Below, piece by piece: positions 1 through 8,660 of a stretch of 64,000 bases of DNA. The first letter of the stretch is position 1, and each line of letters begins with the position of its first letter. Position numbers and translations under genes: made by a program. Source of the DNA: Paenibacillus abyssi (GTDB taxonomy: Bacteria; Bacillota; Bacilli; Paenibacillales; Paenibacillaceae); the NCBI RefSeq assembly GCF_014640295.1, contig NZ_BMGR01000006.1:124001-188000 (forward strand), read 5' to 3'. The notes beneath the pieces were generated by a model. It did no database searches. It was not told the origin of the DNA and saw nothing but the letters and a program-made list of their open reading frames with translations.

Positions 1-531
1 GCCAACCGGTTTCCCCATGAATTCTCGGGAGGCCAAAGGCAGCGGATCGGTATCGCCCGCGCGCTGGCTATTGAACCGGAATTTATCATTGCGGACGAGC
101 CAATATCCGCGCTCGACGTTTCGGTACAGGCACAGGTGGTCAATCTGTTTAAAAAGCTGCAAAGAGAACTCGGCTTGACGTACTTGTTCATTGCCCATGA
201 TTTGGCTATGGTCAAGCATATTTCGGACCGAATCGGCGTCATGTATTTGGGTAAACTAGTAGAAGTCACCACATCGGAAATGCTGTACTCGAATCCGCAG
301 CATCCGTATACCCAGTCCTTGCTGTCGGCCATACCGATACCGGATCCGGATGTGGAACGCCGGCGGGAACGCATCCTTCTGAAAGGCGAGGTGCCAAGCC
401 CGCTCGCACCGCCAAGCGGCTGTCCATTCCGCACGCGCTGCCCGCATGCAATGGACGTTTGTGCCGAGCGGATGCCGGAGATGAAGGAAACGGAGCCCGG
501 CCATCATGTGGCATGTCATTTGTATGAATAA
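1..531 (+). CDS. Oligopeptide/dipeptide ABC transporter ATP-binding protein, C-terminal part (OppF/DppF type), 5' end outside window
   Basis: The reading frame is open from the first base, so the gene begins before the window. The visible part starts with the ABC signature [15 protein letters not shown], followed by Walker B (FIIADEP) and the D-loop SALDVS, then the H-loop region [21 protein letters not shown]. The C-terminal end ([11 protein letters not shown], then a Cys-containing CPFRTRCP motif) is the oligopeptide-specific extension of OppF/DppF ATPases. The protein would energise peptide or nickel import at the cytoplasmic face of the membrane, as a heterodimer with an OppD-type partner expected upstream. 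It is the last gene of its operon, because a hairpin terminator follows. Substrate cannot be told from this fragment. Confidence 0.93.
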   Translation, partial: ANRFPHEFSGGQRQRIGIARALAIEPEFIIADEPISALDVSVQAQVVNLFKKLQRELGLTYLFIAHDLAMVKHISDRIGVMYLGKLVEVTTSEMLYSNPQHPYTQSLLSAIPIPDPDVERRRERILLKGEVPSPLAPPSGCPFRTRCPHAMDVCAERMPEMKETEPGHHVACHLYE

Positions 532-623
532 CATGAGGCTCCCTGCTCGCGCTGCGGCACTCTATACAAAATTACCTGCCGGCTAGATTGATCCCTCAAG
601 ATCCTATGCGTGTTGGCAGCTCA

Positions 624-684
624 AAAAATCAAGGCCGTTCCTGTGTAGTTAAAAACTACTTTTGGGACGGCCCTTATTTTACAT
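624..684. terminator. Bidirectional hairpin between convergent opp-type and thi genes
   Basis: Arms AAGGCCGTTCC (631-641) and GGGACGGCCCTT (664-675) pair with minor mismatches and enclose an inner GTAGTT/AACTAC stem. T-rich runs lie on both outer sides (TTATTTT on the plus strand, GATTTTTT on the minus strand), so it can end both the plus-strand ABC operon and the minus-strand thiE operon. Confidence 0.7.
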
Positions 685-1349
685 TAACAAAATATTACGC
701 TGTCTCTCAACAGCTTTGTGCTCTCTTCAATACGCTCCGACTGGCTGATCGCCGTCACGACGGCAACACCGTCTGCGCCGGCTTTCATGACTGCCCCTGC
801 GTTTTCTGCTGTAATGCCTCCAATACCGACAATTGGAATCATAAGGCCTCTGCCCCTCAGCTCCTGAATAAGCGATAGACCTTGCACGGACTTGGCATCC
901 GACTTGGTTTGCGTAGGGTAAATCGGGCCGAGCCCCAAATAATCCGCACCCTGCTGTGCGGCAGACAATGCTTCTTCATACGTATGCGCAGATACGCCTA
1001 GCATTTTATTTCCGATTTTACACCGTACAGCCTCCACCGGTTCGTCTTCTTGTCCGATGTGCACGCCGTCGGCATCCAGTGCGACAGCCAGGTCCACATC
1101 ATCATTGACGATAAATGGAATGCGATGCTGTCTGCACAGCTGCATGAGCTCTTTACCCAGCGCATACTTGCTGCGATCTGCCAGCGAGCCTTCGCCCTTC
1201 TCACGAAATTGGAAGAGAGTGATGCCGCCTTTAATCGCTTCCTCGAGCACAAACACCGGATTTTTTGTGCAGTTAGGACTGCCCATGACCAAATAGACCT
1301 TTAAAAGCTCCTGCGTGGATCGCGCGTCAATTCTCTTCCTCTCACTCAT
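684..1349 (-). CDS. thiE: Thiamine-phosphate synthase
   Basis: 221 residues, the usual ThiE length. It joins HMP-PP and thiazole phosphate to make thiamine monophosphate in the cytoplasm. Visible family motifs are the diphosphate-binding FQFREKGEGS near residue 47, the IPFIVNDDVDLAVALDADGVHIGQ-type strand region, GLGPIYPT with a following TQTKSDA flexible loop, and the C-terminal phosphate-binding IVGIGGITAENA. The start ATG overlaps the thiD stop by four bases (ATGA), indicating translational coupling. It is the last gene of the TPP-riboswitch operon SDR-thiM-thiD-thiE. Confidence 0.96.
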   Translation of the reverse strand: MSERKRIDARSTQELLKVYLVMGSPNCTKNPVFVLEEAIKGGITLFQFREKGEGSLADRSKYALGKELMQLCRQHRIPFIVNDDVDLAVALDADGVHIGQEDEPVEAVRCKIGNKMLGVSAHTYEEALSAAQQGADYLGLGPIYPTQTKSDAKSVQGLSLIQELRGRGLMIPIVGIGGITAENAGAVMKAGADGVAVVTAISQSERIEESTKLLRDSVIFC

Positions 1350-2161
1350 TGAGCATCATCGCCTTTGCGGCGTCCGTATGCCCAATGGTTCGTCGGGCCA
1401 TGTCCGCCTCCAATAAGAAGCTGATCCTCAACGGCCGCTTGAATAAAACGTTTCGCTTCGGACACTGCATCGTATACGCTGCCGCCCTGCGCCAGCCCTG
1501 CGGCAATGGCAGCAGAGAACGTACAGCCGGTGCCATGGGTATGCTTGGTCTGAATTCTTTTGCTGCTAAAGAAATGAAACTCACTGCCATCGTACAACAA
1601 ATCTACCGCTTCATCCGTATGTTCATCATGTCCGCCTTTGATCAGCACGTATTTCGTCCCTAACTCCGCCAGTTTTCTTGCTGCCTGCTTTTTATCATCA
1701 GCGGTTTGTATGGAAAGCTGCGTCAGCACTTCAGCCTCCGGGATGTTTGGCGTAACGACAAGAGCAACCGGCAGCAGATCGCTTTTTAATGCGGATATTG
1801 CCTCCTCCTGCAATAGAGAAGCGCCGCCTTTAGCAATCATGACCGGATCAACAACAACGCTCCTCCAATTGTATAACTTGATTTGCGCTGCAACGGTCTG
1901 AATAATCTCGGCGTTAAAGAGCATCCCTGTTTTAACTGCATCGGCACCCATATCATCGCCTACCGATTGAATTTGCCGCTTGACGGCCTCCGCTGTCATA
2001 GGAAATACAGCCTGAACGCCTAATGTGTTTTGCGCGGTGACAGCTGTCAATGCGGACATGCCGAACACGCCCAGTTCTTGAAAGGTTTTCAAATCGGCCT
2101 GAATGCCCGCTCCGCCGCCGCTGTCCGAACCTGCAATTGTCAGTGCCTTCTTTATACGCAT
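1346..2161 (-). CDS. thiD: Hydroxymethylpyrimidine / phosphomethylpyrimidine kinase
   Basis: 271 residues of the ribokinase-like ThiD family. It phosphorylates HMP twice to HMP-PP, the pyrimidine donor for ThiE. The N-terminal IAGSDSGGGAGIQADLKTF substrate loop, DPVMIAKGG in the middle and the C-terminal anion-hole motif HGTGCTFSAAIAA are all present. The gene lies 11 bp downstream of thiM and overlaps thiE by four bases. No thiC or thiazole-synthesis genes are next to it, so this operon as seen is suited to salvage of HMP and thiazole rather than full synthesis; other thi genes may lie elsewhere. Confidence 0.96.
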   Translation of the reverse strand: MRIKKALTIAGSDSGGGAGIQADLKTFQELGVFGMSALTAVTAQNTLGVQAVFPMTAEAVKRQIQSVGDDMGADAVKTGMLFNAEIIQTVAAQIKLYNWRSVVVDPVMIAKGGASLLQEEAISALKSDLLPVALVVTPNIPEAEVLTQLSIQTADDKKQAARKLAELGTKYVLIKGGHDEHTDEAVDLLYDGSEFHFFSSKRIQTKHTHGTGCTFSAAIAAGLAQGGSVYDAVSEAKRFIQAAVEDQLLIGGGHGPTNHWAYGRRKGDDAQ

Positions 2162-2172
2162 AATTACCTCTT

Positions 2173-2982
2173 TCAGCCCAGTTTTTCTATACGGCTATAT
2201 TGTTCAATTTCATTAGACGAAAGCAGGAAAAGCTCATTTAAAAATTCGATCTGAAAGGTTCCCGGTCCGCTCCCTGCCGTTTTGGCGGCAGCGATCTCGG
2301 CCGCCACGCCATAGGCACTCACAGCAGCCGCCGAAGCTTCAAGCAGATTATGTTCAACGGCAGCAAATGCGCCAATGACAGAGGTTAACAAGCAGCCTGC
2401 GCCTGTTACCTTCGTAAGCAGCGCGTGTCCATTACGGACGATATAAGTCGTGCTCCCGTCAGAAATCACATCGTCCTTCCCTGTAATGACCACAACAGTG
2501 TTCAGCTTCTTCGCTGTAGATTGGGCAAGCTCAACCACGTTTCCTTGCGCTTGAACCGCATCTACCCCTTTAATCTCCGATTTCTCGCCGGCCACATTTG
2601 CTATCTCTGCTGCATTCCCTCTAATCACGGAAACAGCAAGCTCACGGATGATTTTTGCGGAAGTATCGGTCCGGTAATTCGTCGCGCCGGCGCCGACGGG
2701 ATCAAATATGACAGGCACTCCATGCTGGTTAGCAGCTTTCCCTGCGAGAAGCATGGCATTAACCTCGGTTTCATTTAAAGTGCCGATATTCAATACCAGC
2801 GCCCCTGCTATTTTGGCCATATCGGCCACCTCTTCTGCGGCGTAAGCCATTACAGGAGATGCTCCAAGAGACAGGAGACCATTGGCTGTAAAGTTGGTAA
2901 CAACCACATTAGTTATGTTGTGCACAAGCGGATTGGTTTCCCTTACTCTGTGAAGCAGCGCCGCAATTTTCGTATTATTCAC
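2173..2982 (-). CDS. thiM: Hydroxyethylthiazole kinase
   Basis: 269 residues. ThiM phosphorylates salvaged 4-methyl-5-(2-hydroxyethyl)thiazole to feed ThiE. Motifs seen are [12 protein letters not shown] near the N terminus (substrate pocket), [13 protein letters not shown], and the catalytic [16 protein letters not shown] with the active-site Cys region near residue 198. The start is GTG (GTG AAT AAT ACG), preceded by a GGGGGG Shine-Dalgarno; no ATG is better placed. It sits 16 bp downstream of the SDR gene and 11 bp upstream of thiD, in the same riboswitch-controlled operon. Confidence 0.95.
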   Translation of the reverse strand: MNNTKIAALLHRVRETNPLVHNITNVVVTNFTANGLLSLGASPVMAYAAEEVADMAKIAGALVLNIGTLNETEVNAMLLAGKAANQHGVPVIFDPVGAGATNYRTDTSAKIIRELAVSVIRGNAAEIANVAGEKSEIKGVDAVQAQGNVVELAQSTAKKLNTVVVITGKDDVISDGSTTYIVRNGHALLTKVTGAGCLLTSVIGAFAAVEHNLLEASAAAVSAYGVAAEIAAAKTAGSGPGTFQIEFLNELFLLSSNEIEQYSRIEKLG

Positions 2983-2998
2983 TTGAATCCCCCCGTGA

Positions 2999-3760
2999 TC
3001 AGTTCATTACCAAACCGCCATCGACGACCAGATTTTGACCTGTGACGGCTCTCGCCCATGGTGAAGCAAAGAACACAATCGTATCGGCAACCTCTGTCGG
3101 GTCCGTCACTCTCCGAAGCGGTGTGGAGGATTCAATGATTTTGAATACTTCCTCCGAGGTAGCGGAGCTGGCGTCCGTTACTTTCAGCAATCCGCCGGAG
3201 ACCATGTTCACCGTGATGCCATGCTGCCCTAATTCATTCGCCATATTCCTTGTAAAGCCCAGCAGTGCCGCTTTGCTTGTTGTGTAATCATGATAAGCGA
3301 CCACCGGATTTTGAAACAGATTTGTTCCGATATTAATTACCCGTCCAAATCCAAGCTGCTTCATTTGCCCCAATCCAGCCTGAATCGTGTTCAAAGCACC
3401 GTGCACCGCACCCTCAAGCTGGGCTTGATAATCGGCCCACTCGATGCTCGCCGCATCCTTTTTAGCAATGGGATCGAATTTGAAGTTCACTAGCGCATTG
3501 TTCACGATCGTCGTCACCGGCTTGCCGAAATGGCTTTCTGCCCGCTTGAACAAATCGCGAACCTGTTCTGCATTCGTAACGTCCGCCTGAATGGCAACCG
3601 CCTGATCGCCGATCGACTGCTGCAGCTGTGCTGCCCTTTCTTCGCTGTTCAGATAATTGATGACTACTTTTGCCCCTTCTCTTGCAAATGCCCTTACAAT
3701 ATCGCTTCCGAGCCCGCGGCTGCCGCCTGTTACGAGTACAACTTGATCTTTGAGTTCCAT
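2999..3760 (-). CDS. SDR-family oxidoreductase (FabG-like), first gene of the thi operon
   Basis: 253 residues with the Rossmann glycine motif [11 protein letters not shown] at residues 10-20, the NN-A region (NNALVNF), and the YTTSK active site (YxxxK) in [15 protein letters not shown]. At the position usually held by catalytic Ser, 13 residues before Tyr (NIGTN), I read Thr, which is uncommon but may be functional. The ATG follows GGAG by seven bases. It is the first cistron after the TPP riboswitch, so it should be derepressed when thiamine pyrophosphate is scarce. FabG-like annotation gives the fold only; the substrate is unknown, and a role in handling a thiamine precursor or degradation product is inference from position. 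Confidence 0.85.
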   Translation of the reverse strand: MELKDQVVLVTGGSRGLGSDIVRAFAREGAKVVINYLNSEERAAQLQQSIGDQAVAIQADVTNAEQVRDLFKRAESHFGKPVTTIVNNALVNFKFDPIAKKDAASIEWADYQAQLEGAVHGALNTIQAGLGQMKQLGFGRVINIGTNLFQNPVVAYHDYTTSKAALLGFTRNMANELGQHGITVNMVSGGLLKVTDASSATSEEVFKIIESSTPLRRVTDPTEVADTIVFFASPWARAVTGQNLVVDGGLVMN

Positions 3761-3778
3761 GTTTTTTCTCCTTTCAAT

Positions 3779-3811
3779 TGAAAAAAGCCAAATCCTAATA
3801 GGACCCGGCTT
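3779..3811 (-). terminator. Rho-independent terminator, expression platform of the TPP riboswitch
   Basis: On the minus strand AGCCGGGTCC and GGATTTGGCT form a 10-bp stem (three G-U pairs) with loop TATTA, directly followed by six T. It lies between the aptamer and the SDR start codon, so TPP binding would favour it and stop transcription before the operon. Confidence 0.85.
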
Positions 3812-3833
3812 AAAAAGTACGATAAAACCTTCC

Positions 3834-3928
3834 GCTACTTTCCTCCGCTGGCATTAACCAGATCAGGTCCAAAGGGTTAAAAAACGAAACGTTTTTTTCT
3901 CAGCCCGCGCATGGGCACCCCTAGTAGG
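3834..3928 (-). promoter_or_regulatory. TPP riboswitch (THI box) aptamer
   Basis: Minus-strand sequence carries the conserved THI-box elements in order: CTACTAGGGGTGCCC, GGGCTGAGA, a variable P3 stem (AAAAACG/CGTTTTT), ACCCTTTGGACCTGATCTGG, and TTAATGCCAGCGGAGGAAAGTAGCGG. The closing P1 pairs CTACT with AGTAG. It is about 75 nt upstream of the SDR start and is followed by an intrinsic terminator, so control is by transcription attenuation. Confidence 0.96.
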
Positions 3929-4121
3929 AATTTGAAATTATGATGATGACTTAATACTAACGTCAGCAATCCCTAAAGTAAAGAGCGAGAGACCATCGGC
4001 TGTCATCTACTTCCGGGATGCCTGGTTGTTCCTCGTAACCAAAAGCACCTGTATAGAATAGGATACGACGAAGGGGCAAGCATCGTCCGTATGGAATATT
4101 TCTAATCCCGGGAGTGAGCCT

Positions 4122-4766
4122 ATGAGATGGAAGGACTGTATCGGTACCTACAGAAGCTACATTAGCTTGGGTTCTACTTGTCAAACGGCTTATCAATTAA
4201 AAAGACTGGGCCTGCGGCAATTTGCCGGTCCGCTCGATTGGTTTATGTCCCCGTCGACGCCCGATTTAAGCCGTCTGATCCGCAGCCGCTTTAACGGATT
4301 CATGGCATTCGATCAGCTCCAGCTTCAGGGCAGCACGGCGGATTGTTATATTGTGAAGGACAACGCCTATGCTGTGGTTTCCTATCATGACTTTTCCAAT
4401 TACGTGCCGGTGGAGCTATGGGCGGAGGCTTACCCTCCATTTAAGGAAAAGATCAACCGGCGAATCGAGTATTTTATGAAAACCGTAAAAAATACATCAA
4501 ACAGCCCCATCTGTTTTATTCGAGTCCAAGCATCTAAGACAGAAGCAGTACAGCTGAAGGCTGCATTAAATACGCTGGTCCGGGGTAAATTCCGGCTGTT
4601 AATCGTGAATCATCATTTGGATCATAGCCAAGAGATTACACATGAGGATTGGGGGCTTGCCGGCATTGGCTCGGTAACAGTGCCCGTAGGCAATGATTGG
4701 AGGGGCTCCAACCAGGCATGGGACAATATTATGAACGGCTTCAGGGTGAAAGCCGTGCGGCAGTAA
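4122..4766 (+). CDS. DUF1796 family putative papain-like cysteine peptidase
   Basis: 214 residues. The N-terminal SLGSTCQTAYQLKRLGLR block followed by AGPLDWF is the signature of the DUF1796 family, whose Cys (residue 20) and a later His (SYHDFSNY, about residue 90) are the proposed catalytic pair. A second His-rich strand (NHHLDHSQE) and a C-terminal VPVGNDWRGSNQAWD segment complete the domain. No signal peptide is seen, so it is probably cytoplasmic. The start is preceded by GGGAGTGAG. It stands alone between two minus-strand operons and is followed by a strong terminator. The substrate of this family is not known to me. Confidence 0.8.
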   Translation: MRWKDCIGTYRSYISLGSTCQTAYQLKRLGLRQFAGPLDWFMSPSTPDLSRLIRSRFNGFMAFDQLQLQGSTADCYIVKDNAYAVVSYHDFSNYVPVELWAEAYPPFKEKINRRIEYFMKTVKNTSNSPICFIRVQASKTEAVQLKAALNTLVRGKFRLLIVNHHLDHSQEITHEDWGLAGIGSVTVPVGNDWRGSNQAWDNIMNGFRVKAVRQ

Positions 4767-4782
4767 CGATACGATAAAAAGA

Positions 4783-4821
4783 GAGCAATCTCCGGCACCA
4801 TAACGGTGCCGGAGATTGCTC
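4783..4821. terminator. Strong bidirectional terminator between convergent genes
   Basis: A perfect 17-bp stem (4783-4799 with 4805-4821) with a five-base loop ATAAC. On the plus strand it is followed by CAGTTTTTA and on the minus strand by TCTCTTTTTATC, so it can end both the DUF1796 gene and actP. Confidence 0.92.
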
Positions 4822-4827
4822 CAGTTT

Positions 4828-6363
4828 TTATTTTCCAAGTCCCATGCCTGTATTAGCCTTGACCAAAATCTCATCATACTTCGCGTCGTCCCGCCTGGAG
4901 GAGAGCAGCGTTCCGATGATAGCACCCAGGAAACCGAGAGGGATCGAGATAATACCCGGATTCGTAAGCATAATAAGCGGCTCCCCGACAAGAATCGCTT
5001 TTCCGGCTACAGGATTCCACACATTGGGACTGATCACCACTAACAGCAGAGCGCTGAACAAACCTACGAGCATCCCTGTCACCGCGCCAGCTGTATTGAA
5101 TCTGCGCCAGAACACAGTGAATACTAAGACCGGCAGGTTAGCGCTGGCAGCGACGGCGAATGCGAGCGCAACCAAGAACGCAACATTCATCTTCTGGGCG
5201 AACAATGCAAGCGCAATGGAAATCAGCGCCACGCCGACGGATGCCAGCTTCGCGGACATGACCTGCTCCTTCTCCGTCGCTTTACCTTTGCGGATAATAT
5301 GGCCGTAGAAGTCATGCGCGAACGCGGAGGCCGCAGATAGAACAAGTCCGGCTACGACAGCAAGGATCGTAGCGAATGCCACAGCCGATACGAAGGCGAA
5401 CAGGAAATCCCCTCCCAGCACCTTGGCAAGCAGCGGAGCCGCCATATTGCCTGCCGCATTCGCCTCCACGATCGCCGCATGCCCGACAAACGCCGCTGCT
5501 CCGAAACCGAGGAAAATCGTCATCACGTAAAATATTCCGATAATCCAAGTAGCTACAACGACCGATTTCCTCGCCGTCGGCGCATCCTTCACGGTGAAGA
5601 AACGGATTAGAATATGCGGTAAACCTGCGGTTCCAAGCACAAGCGCCAGATTAAGCGAGATCATATCCAGCCCGTTCGTAAACTTGTTGCCCGGATTCAG
5701 GAAGGCGTCCTGCAGCGGCGTTGCCGTCCGCATCTGTTCAAACATATGAAGCACATTGAAATCGAATTTGGCGAACACGATCAGGGAGATAATAAATGTC
5801 CCGACTACGAGCAGGACGCATTTGATAATCTGAACCCAACTCGTTGCCGTCATTCCGCCGAACACGACATAGACGGTCATCAGCGCGCCCACAATAAGGA
5901 CGGAAGTCGTATATTCGATTCCTAACAGCAGCTTGATCAGCGCCCCCGCTCCCACCAATTGCGCGATCATATAGAAAATAGAGATCGTAATGGAATTGAG
6001 CGCTGCGACCCCCCGTACCTTCATGTTGTCGAAACGGGCCGCAATCATATCCGCCATTGTGAATTTACCTAAGTTGCGCAGCGGCTCCGCAATTAAATAC
6101 AAGACAACCAGATAAGCGACGAGGAATCCGATACTGTAAAAGAATCCGTCAAATCCGAACAATGCCACCATCCCGGCAATACCAAGGAATGATGCCGCGG
6201 ACATATAGTCTCCAGCAATAGCCAAGCCATTCTGCCAACCAGTCAACCCGCCTCCAGCGGTATAAAACTCACTGGCGGTTTTCGTCTTTTTGGAAGCGTA
6301 ATACGTAATGACCAGTGTCCCTGCCACGATAACCAAAAAAAGGAGAAATGCTGTATTCATCAT
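4828..6363 (-). CDS. actP: Cation/acetate symporter (sodium:solute symporter family)
   Basis: 511 residues, fitting the ActP branch of the sodium:solute symporters. About 13 hydrophobic segments are visible. The family hallmarks ASEFYTAGGGLTGWQNGLAIAGDYMSAASFLG (residues 31-62) and the TMADMIAARF loop are present. It would import acetate (or related short carboxylates) with sodium or protons. It is the third gene of acsA-DUF485-actP, the usual partner order; the DUF485 gene ends 22 bp upstream. Together with acsA the likely job is acetate scavenging. Other monocarboxylates such as pyruvate or propionate cannot be ruled out. Confidence 0.92.
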   Translation of the reverse strand: MMNTAFLLFLVIVAGTLVITYYASKKTKTASEFYTAGGGLTGWQNGLAIAGDYMSAASFLGIAGMVALFGFDGFFYSIGFLVAYLVVLYLIAEPLRNLGKFTMADMIAARFDNMKVRGVAALNSITISIFYMIAQLVGAGALIKLLLGIEYTTSVLIVGALMTVYVVFGGMTATSWVQIIKCVLLVVGTFIISLIVFAKFDFNVLHMFEQMRTATPLQDAFLNPGNKFTNGLDMISLNLALVLGTAGLPHILIRFFTVKDAPTARKSVVVATWIIGIFYVMTIFLGFGAAAFVGHAAIVEANAAGNMAAPLLAKVLGGDFLFAFVSAVAFATILAVVAGLVLSAASAFAHDFYGHIIRKGKATEKEQVMSAKLASVGVALISIALALFAQKMNVAFLVALAFAVAASANLPVLVFTVFWRRFNTAGAVTGMLVGLFSALLLVVISPNVWNPVAGKAILVGEPLIMLTNPGIISIPLGFLGAIIGTLLSSRRDDAKYDEILVKANTGMGLGK

Positions 6364-6385
6364 CGATTATCCCATCTTTCATCGG

Positions 6386-6697
6386 TTAAATTTTCGATTC
6401 CGCCTTAATTTGTTCCGCTATTTCGTCAAACTGGACGGCCTTGCGTGAATACAACGAACACAACACCCAGGTCATAATAAATTGCGCAAAAGCGAATAGC
6501 CACGCCCAGGTAATCGAGCCGATCGCCCTCTGGTTCAACGTATCAGAGAACGCTGTCATAACGGGAAGAACGAAATAAAACACCAGGAAGAAGATCGACA
6601 GCGGCAGAATAAACCGTTTTTTCATTGCCATCAGCCTGCGAAATGAATCGGATTGTACAATTTCGGTATAAGCGTTGCTTCGAGATTGCTCTTTCAT
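6386..6697 (-). CDS. DUF485 small membrane protein, ActP partner
   Basis: 103 residues with two transmembrane helices (about 32-53, FILPLSIFFLVFYFVLPVM, and 66-85, WAWLFAFAQFIMTWVLC) separated by a short loop and ended by a charged helix. This is the DUF485 (YjcH/YwcB-like) form that is almost always encoded immediately before actP. Its molecular role is not established; association with the symporter is inferred from genetic linkage. It lies between acsA (18 bp) and actP (22 bp). Confidence 0.9.
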   Translation of the reverse strand: MKEQSRSNAYTEIVQSDSFRRLMAMKKRFILPLSIFFLVFYFVLPVMTAFSDTLNQRAIGSITWAWLFAFAQFIMTWVLCSLYSRKAVQFDEIAEQIKAESKI

Positions 6698-6715
6698 GTT
6701 TTCCCCTCCTATAGC

Positions 6716-8443
6716 TCAGTCCTCAATCGTAGACAAATCGCCCACCGGAAGCCCCAGCTCCTGGGCTTTTAGAACCCGGCGCATAATTTTTCCGGAACGG
6801 GTTTTCGGCAGCTTCTCCAGCACCTCGATCTCACGCGGGGCCGCATGCGCGGACAAGCCCGTTTTCACAAACAACCGAATTTCTTCCATTAACGCCTCAG
6901 ATGCAGTATATCCCTCCCGCAGCGAGATAAACGCCTTGATAATCTCACCCCGCACCGGATCAGGCTTGCCGATCACGCCCGCTTCCGCCACTGCGGAGTG
7001 TTCGACGAGCTTGCTTTCCACCTCGAATGGCCCGACACGTTCACCGGATGTATTGATGACATCGTCCACCCGCCCCTGGAACCAGAAATAGCCATCCTCG
7101 TCCATATACGCCGAATCACCCGATACATACCATCCCGGAACGGCAAAATACTCTTGATACTTTGCGGGGTTATTCCAGATCTGGCGCATCATGGACGGCC
7201 ATCCTGTTTTGATGGCCAGGTTCCCGAGAGAATAAGGAGGAAGCTCATTGCCCATATTGTCAACGATAGCCGCCACGATACCTGGAAAGGGTTTGCCCAT
7301 TGAGCCGGGCCGGATATCCATGCAGGGCAGGTTGACGATCATATGAGCTCCGGTTTCTGTCATCCACCACGTATCATGGATTCGCTTGCCATATGCTTTG
7401 AATCCCCAGCGGATGACTTCCGGATTCAGAGGCTCGCCTACCGAAAGCACATGGCGGAGACTGCTGAAATCATACTTATCCGTCATCCCGTCCCCGGCTG
7501 ACATCAGCATGCGAAACGCTGTCGGAGCGCTGTACCAGACCGTAACATGTTCATCTTGTAACGTCCGATACCAGCCGTCTGCAGAAAATCTCCCGCCGCG
7601 AACCAGGTTCGTCGCCCCGTTCAGCCATGGGGCAAAGATACCGTAGGAGGTCCCCGTTACCCAGCCTGGGTCAGCCGTGCACCAGTAGATGTCATCCTCC
7701 TGCAGATCAAGCACCCATTTGCCTGTTATATACTGTTGAATCATCGCGCCCTGAACATGCAGCACGCCTTTTGGCTTTCCTGTGGAACCGGACGTATAAT
7801 GCAAAATCATCGGGTCTTCGAGCGTACCCCATGCCGGCTCCAGCTCCTCCTTCGACTCCGCCATCGCTCTGGCAAAATCCACTTCTCCCTCGGCATAATC
7901 CGGCTGTTCATCCACGATGATCAAATGCCGCAGCTTCGGCAGCTTCTCACGCGGCACACGACCCTTCAGGACTGATGTCGTGACCAGTACCGAAGCCTCT
8001 GCATCCGCCAGCCGGTCGGTCACCGCGCTTTCCATAAAAGCTTCAAACAACGGGCCGACAATCGCTCCGATCTTGAGCGCGCCTAACATGCCAACGTAGA
8101 TCTCGGGTGAACGCGGCATGAAGAAAAAGACGCGGTCTCCTTTTTTTACTCCCAGCTTCAGAAGCAGATTGCCAAATTGGCCCGACAACCTTCGAAGGTC
8201 ATCAAACGTGTACGTTTCACGGCGGTTATCATCGACATAAATAAGCGCAGTTTTATCTTTCTTAGGACCCATAACATGCCGGTCAATCAACTCATGGGCC
8301 ATATTGACTTTACCGGTCGTGTGCCAGCTAAAATCTGCAAACACTTCCTCAAACCGAAAGGTTTCATAAACGGATTCATAATCATTCAGGTTATGCTTTC
8401 CTCCACCCGGAGGTAGGCTTTCTTTTATTTCTAGTTTCTCCAT
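6716..8443 (-). CDS. acsA: Acetate--CoA ligase (acetyl-CoA synthetase)
   Basis: 575 residues, close to the roughly 570 of Bacillus AcsA. It converts acetate, ATP and CoA to acetyl-CoA, AMP and PPi. Seen are the P-loop-like YTSGSTGKPKGVLH (about 220), DTWWMTETG (about 335), the SGD motif and GRVDDVIN hinge, and the C-terminal PKTRSGKIMRR whose Lys is the regulatory acetylation site in characterised homologues. No acuABC genes follow, unlike B. subtilis. A cre-like box lies 38 bp upstream of the start, so carbon catabolite control by CcpA is likely. Confidence 0.95.
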   Translation of the reverse strand: MEKLEIKESLPPGGGKHNLNDYESVYETFRFEEVFADFSWHTTGKVNMAHELIDRHVMGPKKDKTALIYVDDNRRETYTFDDLRRLSGQFGNLLLKLGVKKGDRVFFFMPRSPEIYVGMLGALKIGAIVGPLFEAFMESAVTDRLADAEASVLVTTSVLKGRVPREKLPKLRHLIIVDEQPDYAEGEVDFARAMAESKEELEPAWGTLEDPMILHYTSGSTGKPKGVLHVQGAMIQQYITGKWVLDLQEDDIYWCTADPGWVTGTSYGIFAPWLNGATNLVRGGRFSADGWYRTLQDEHVTVWYSAPTAFRMLMSAGDGMTDKYDFSSLRHVLSVGEPLNPEVIRWGFKAYGKRIHDTWWMTETGAHMIVNLPCMDIRPGSMGKPFPGIVAAIVDNMGNELPPYSLGNLAIKTGWPSMMRQIWNNPAKYQEYFAVPGWYVSGDSAYMDEDGYFWFQGRVDDVINTSGERVGPFEVESKLVEHSAVAEAGVIGKPDPVRGEIIKAFISLREGYTASEALMEEIRLFVKTGLSAHAAPREIEVLEKLPKTRSGKIMRRVLKAQELGLPVGDLSTIED

Positions 8444-8480
8444 GACTGGATCGCCCCCATAACATTATTTTTGGCTGTTT

Positions 8481-8494
8481 TGTAAGCGCTTTAT
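8481..8494 (-). promoter_or_regulatory. Probable cre (CcpA) box upstream of acsA
   Basis: TGTAAGCGCTTTAT matches 12 of the usual 14 cre positions, including the central AAGCGCTT. It lies just downstream of a TAAAAT hexamer on the minus strand, which would be a -10 element, so a bound repressor would block transcription. A weaker AAAGCGCT copy lies around 8519-8530. Confidence 0.6.
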
Positions 8495-8563
8495 TATTTT
8501 AGCATGGAAAGCTTCCATTCAGCGCTTTTCGGCGTGAAACGTCAAATTCGCTGCCTCAAATAC

Positions 8564-8603
8564 AAAAAAACAGACCTAAGCTGCAGCGGCTGCAGCCGGT
8601 CTG
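8564..8603 (-). terminator. Terminator after the lytS-lytT pair
   Basis: Minus-strand CAGACC and GGTCTG arms enclose an inner GCTGCAG/CTGCAGC stem, followed by seven T. It separates the two-component operon from the acsA operon, so acsA needs its own promoter. Confidence 0.88.
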
Positions 8604-8660
8604 AAAGGTGAATATCTATTGGCCGAGGTCCGATTTCAGCATTGAAACCGAGCCTTTTGT

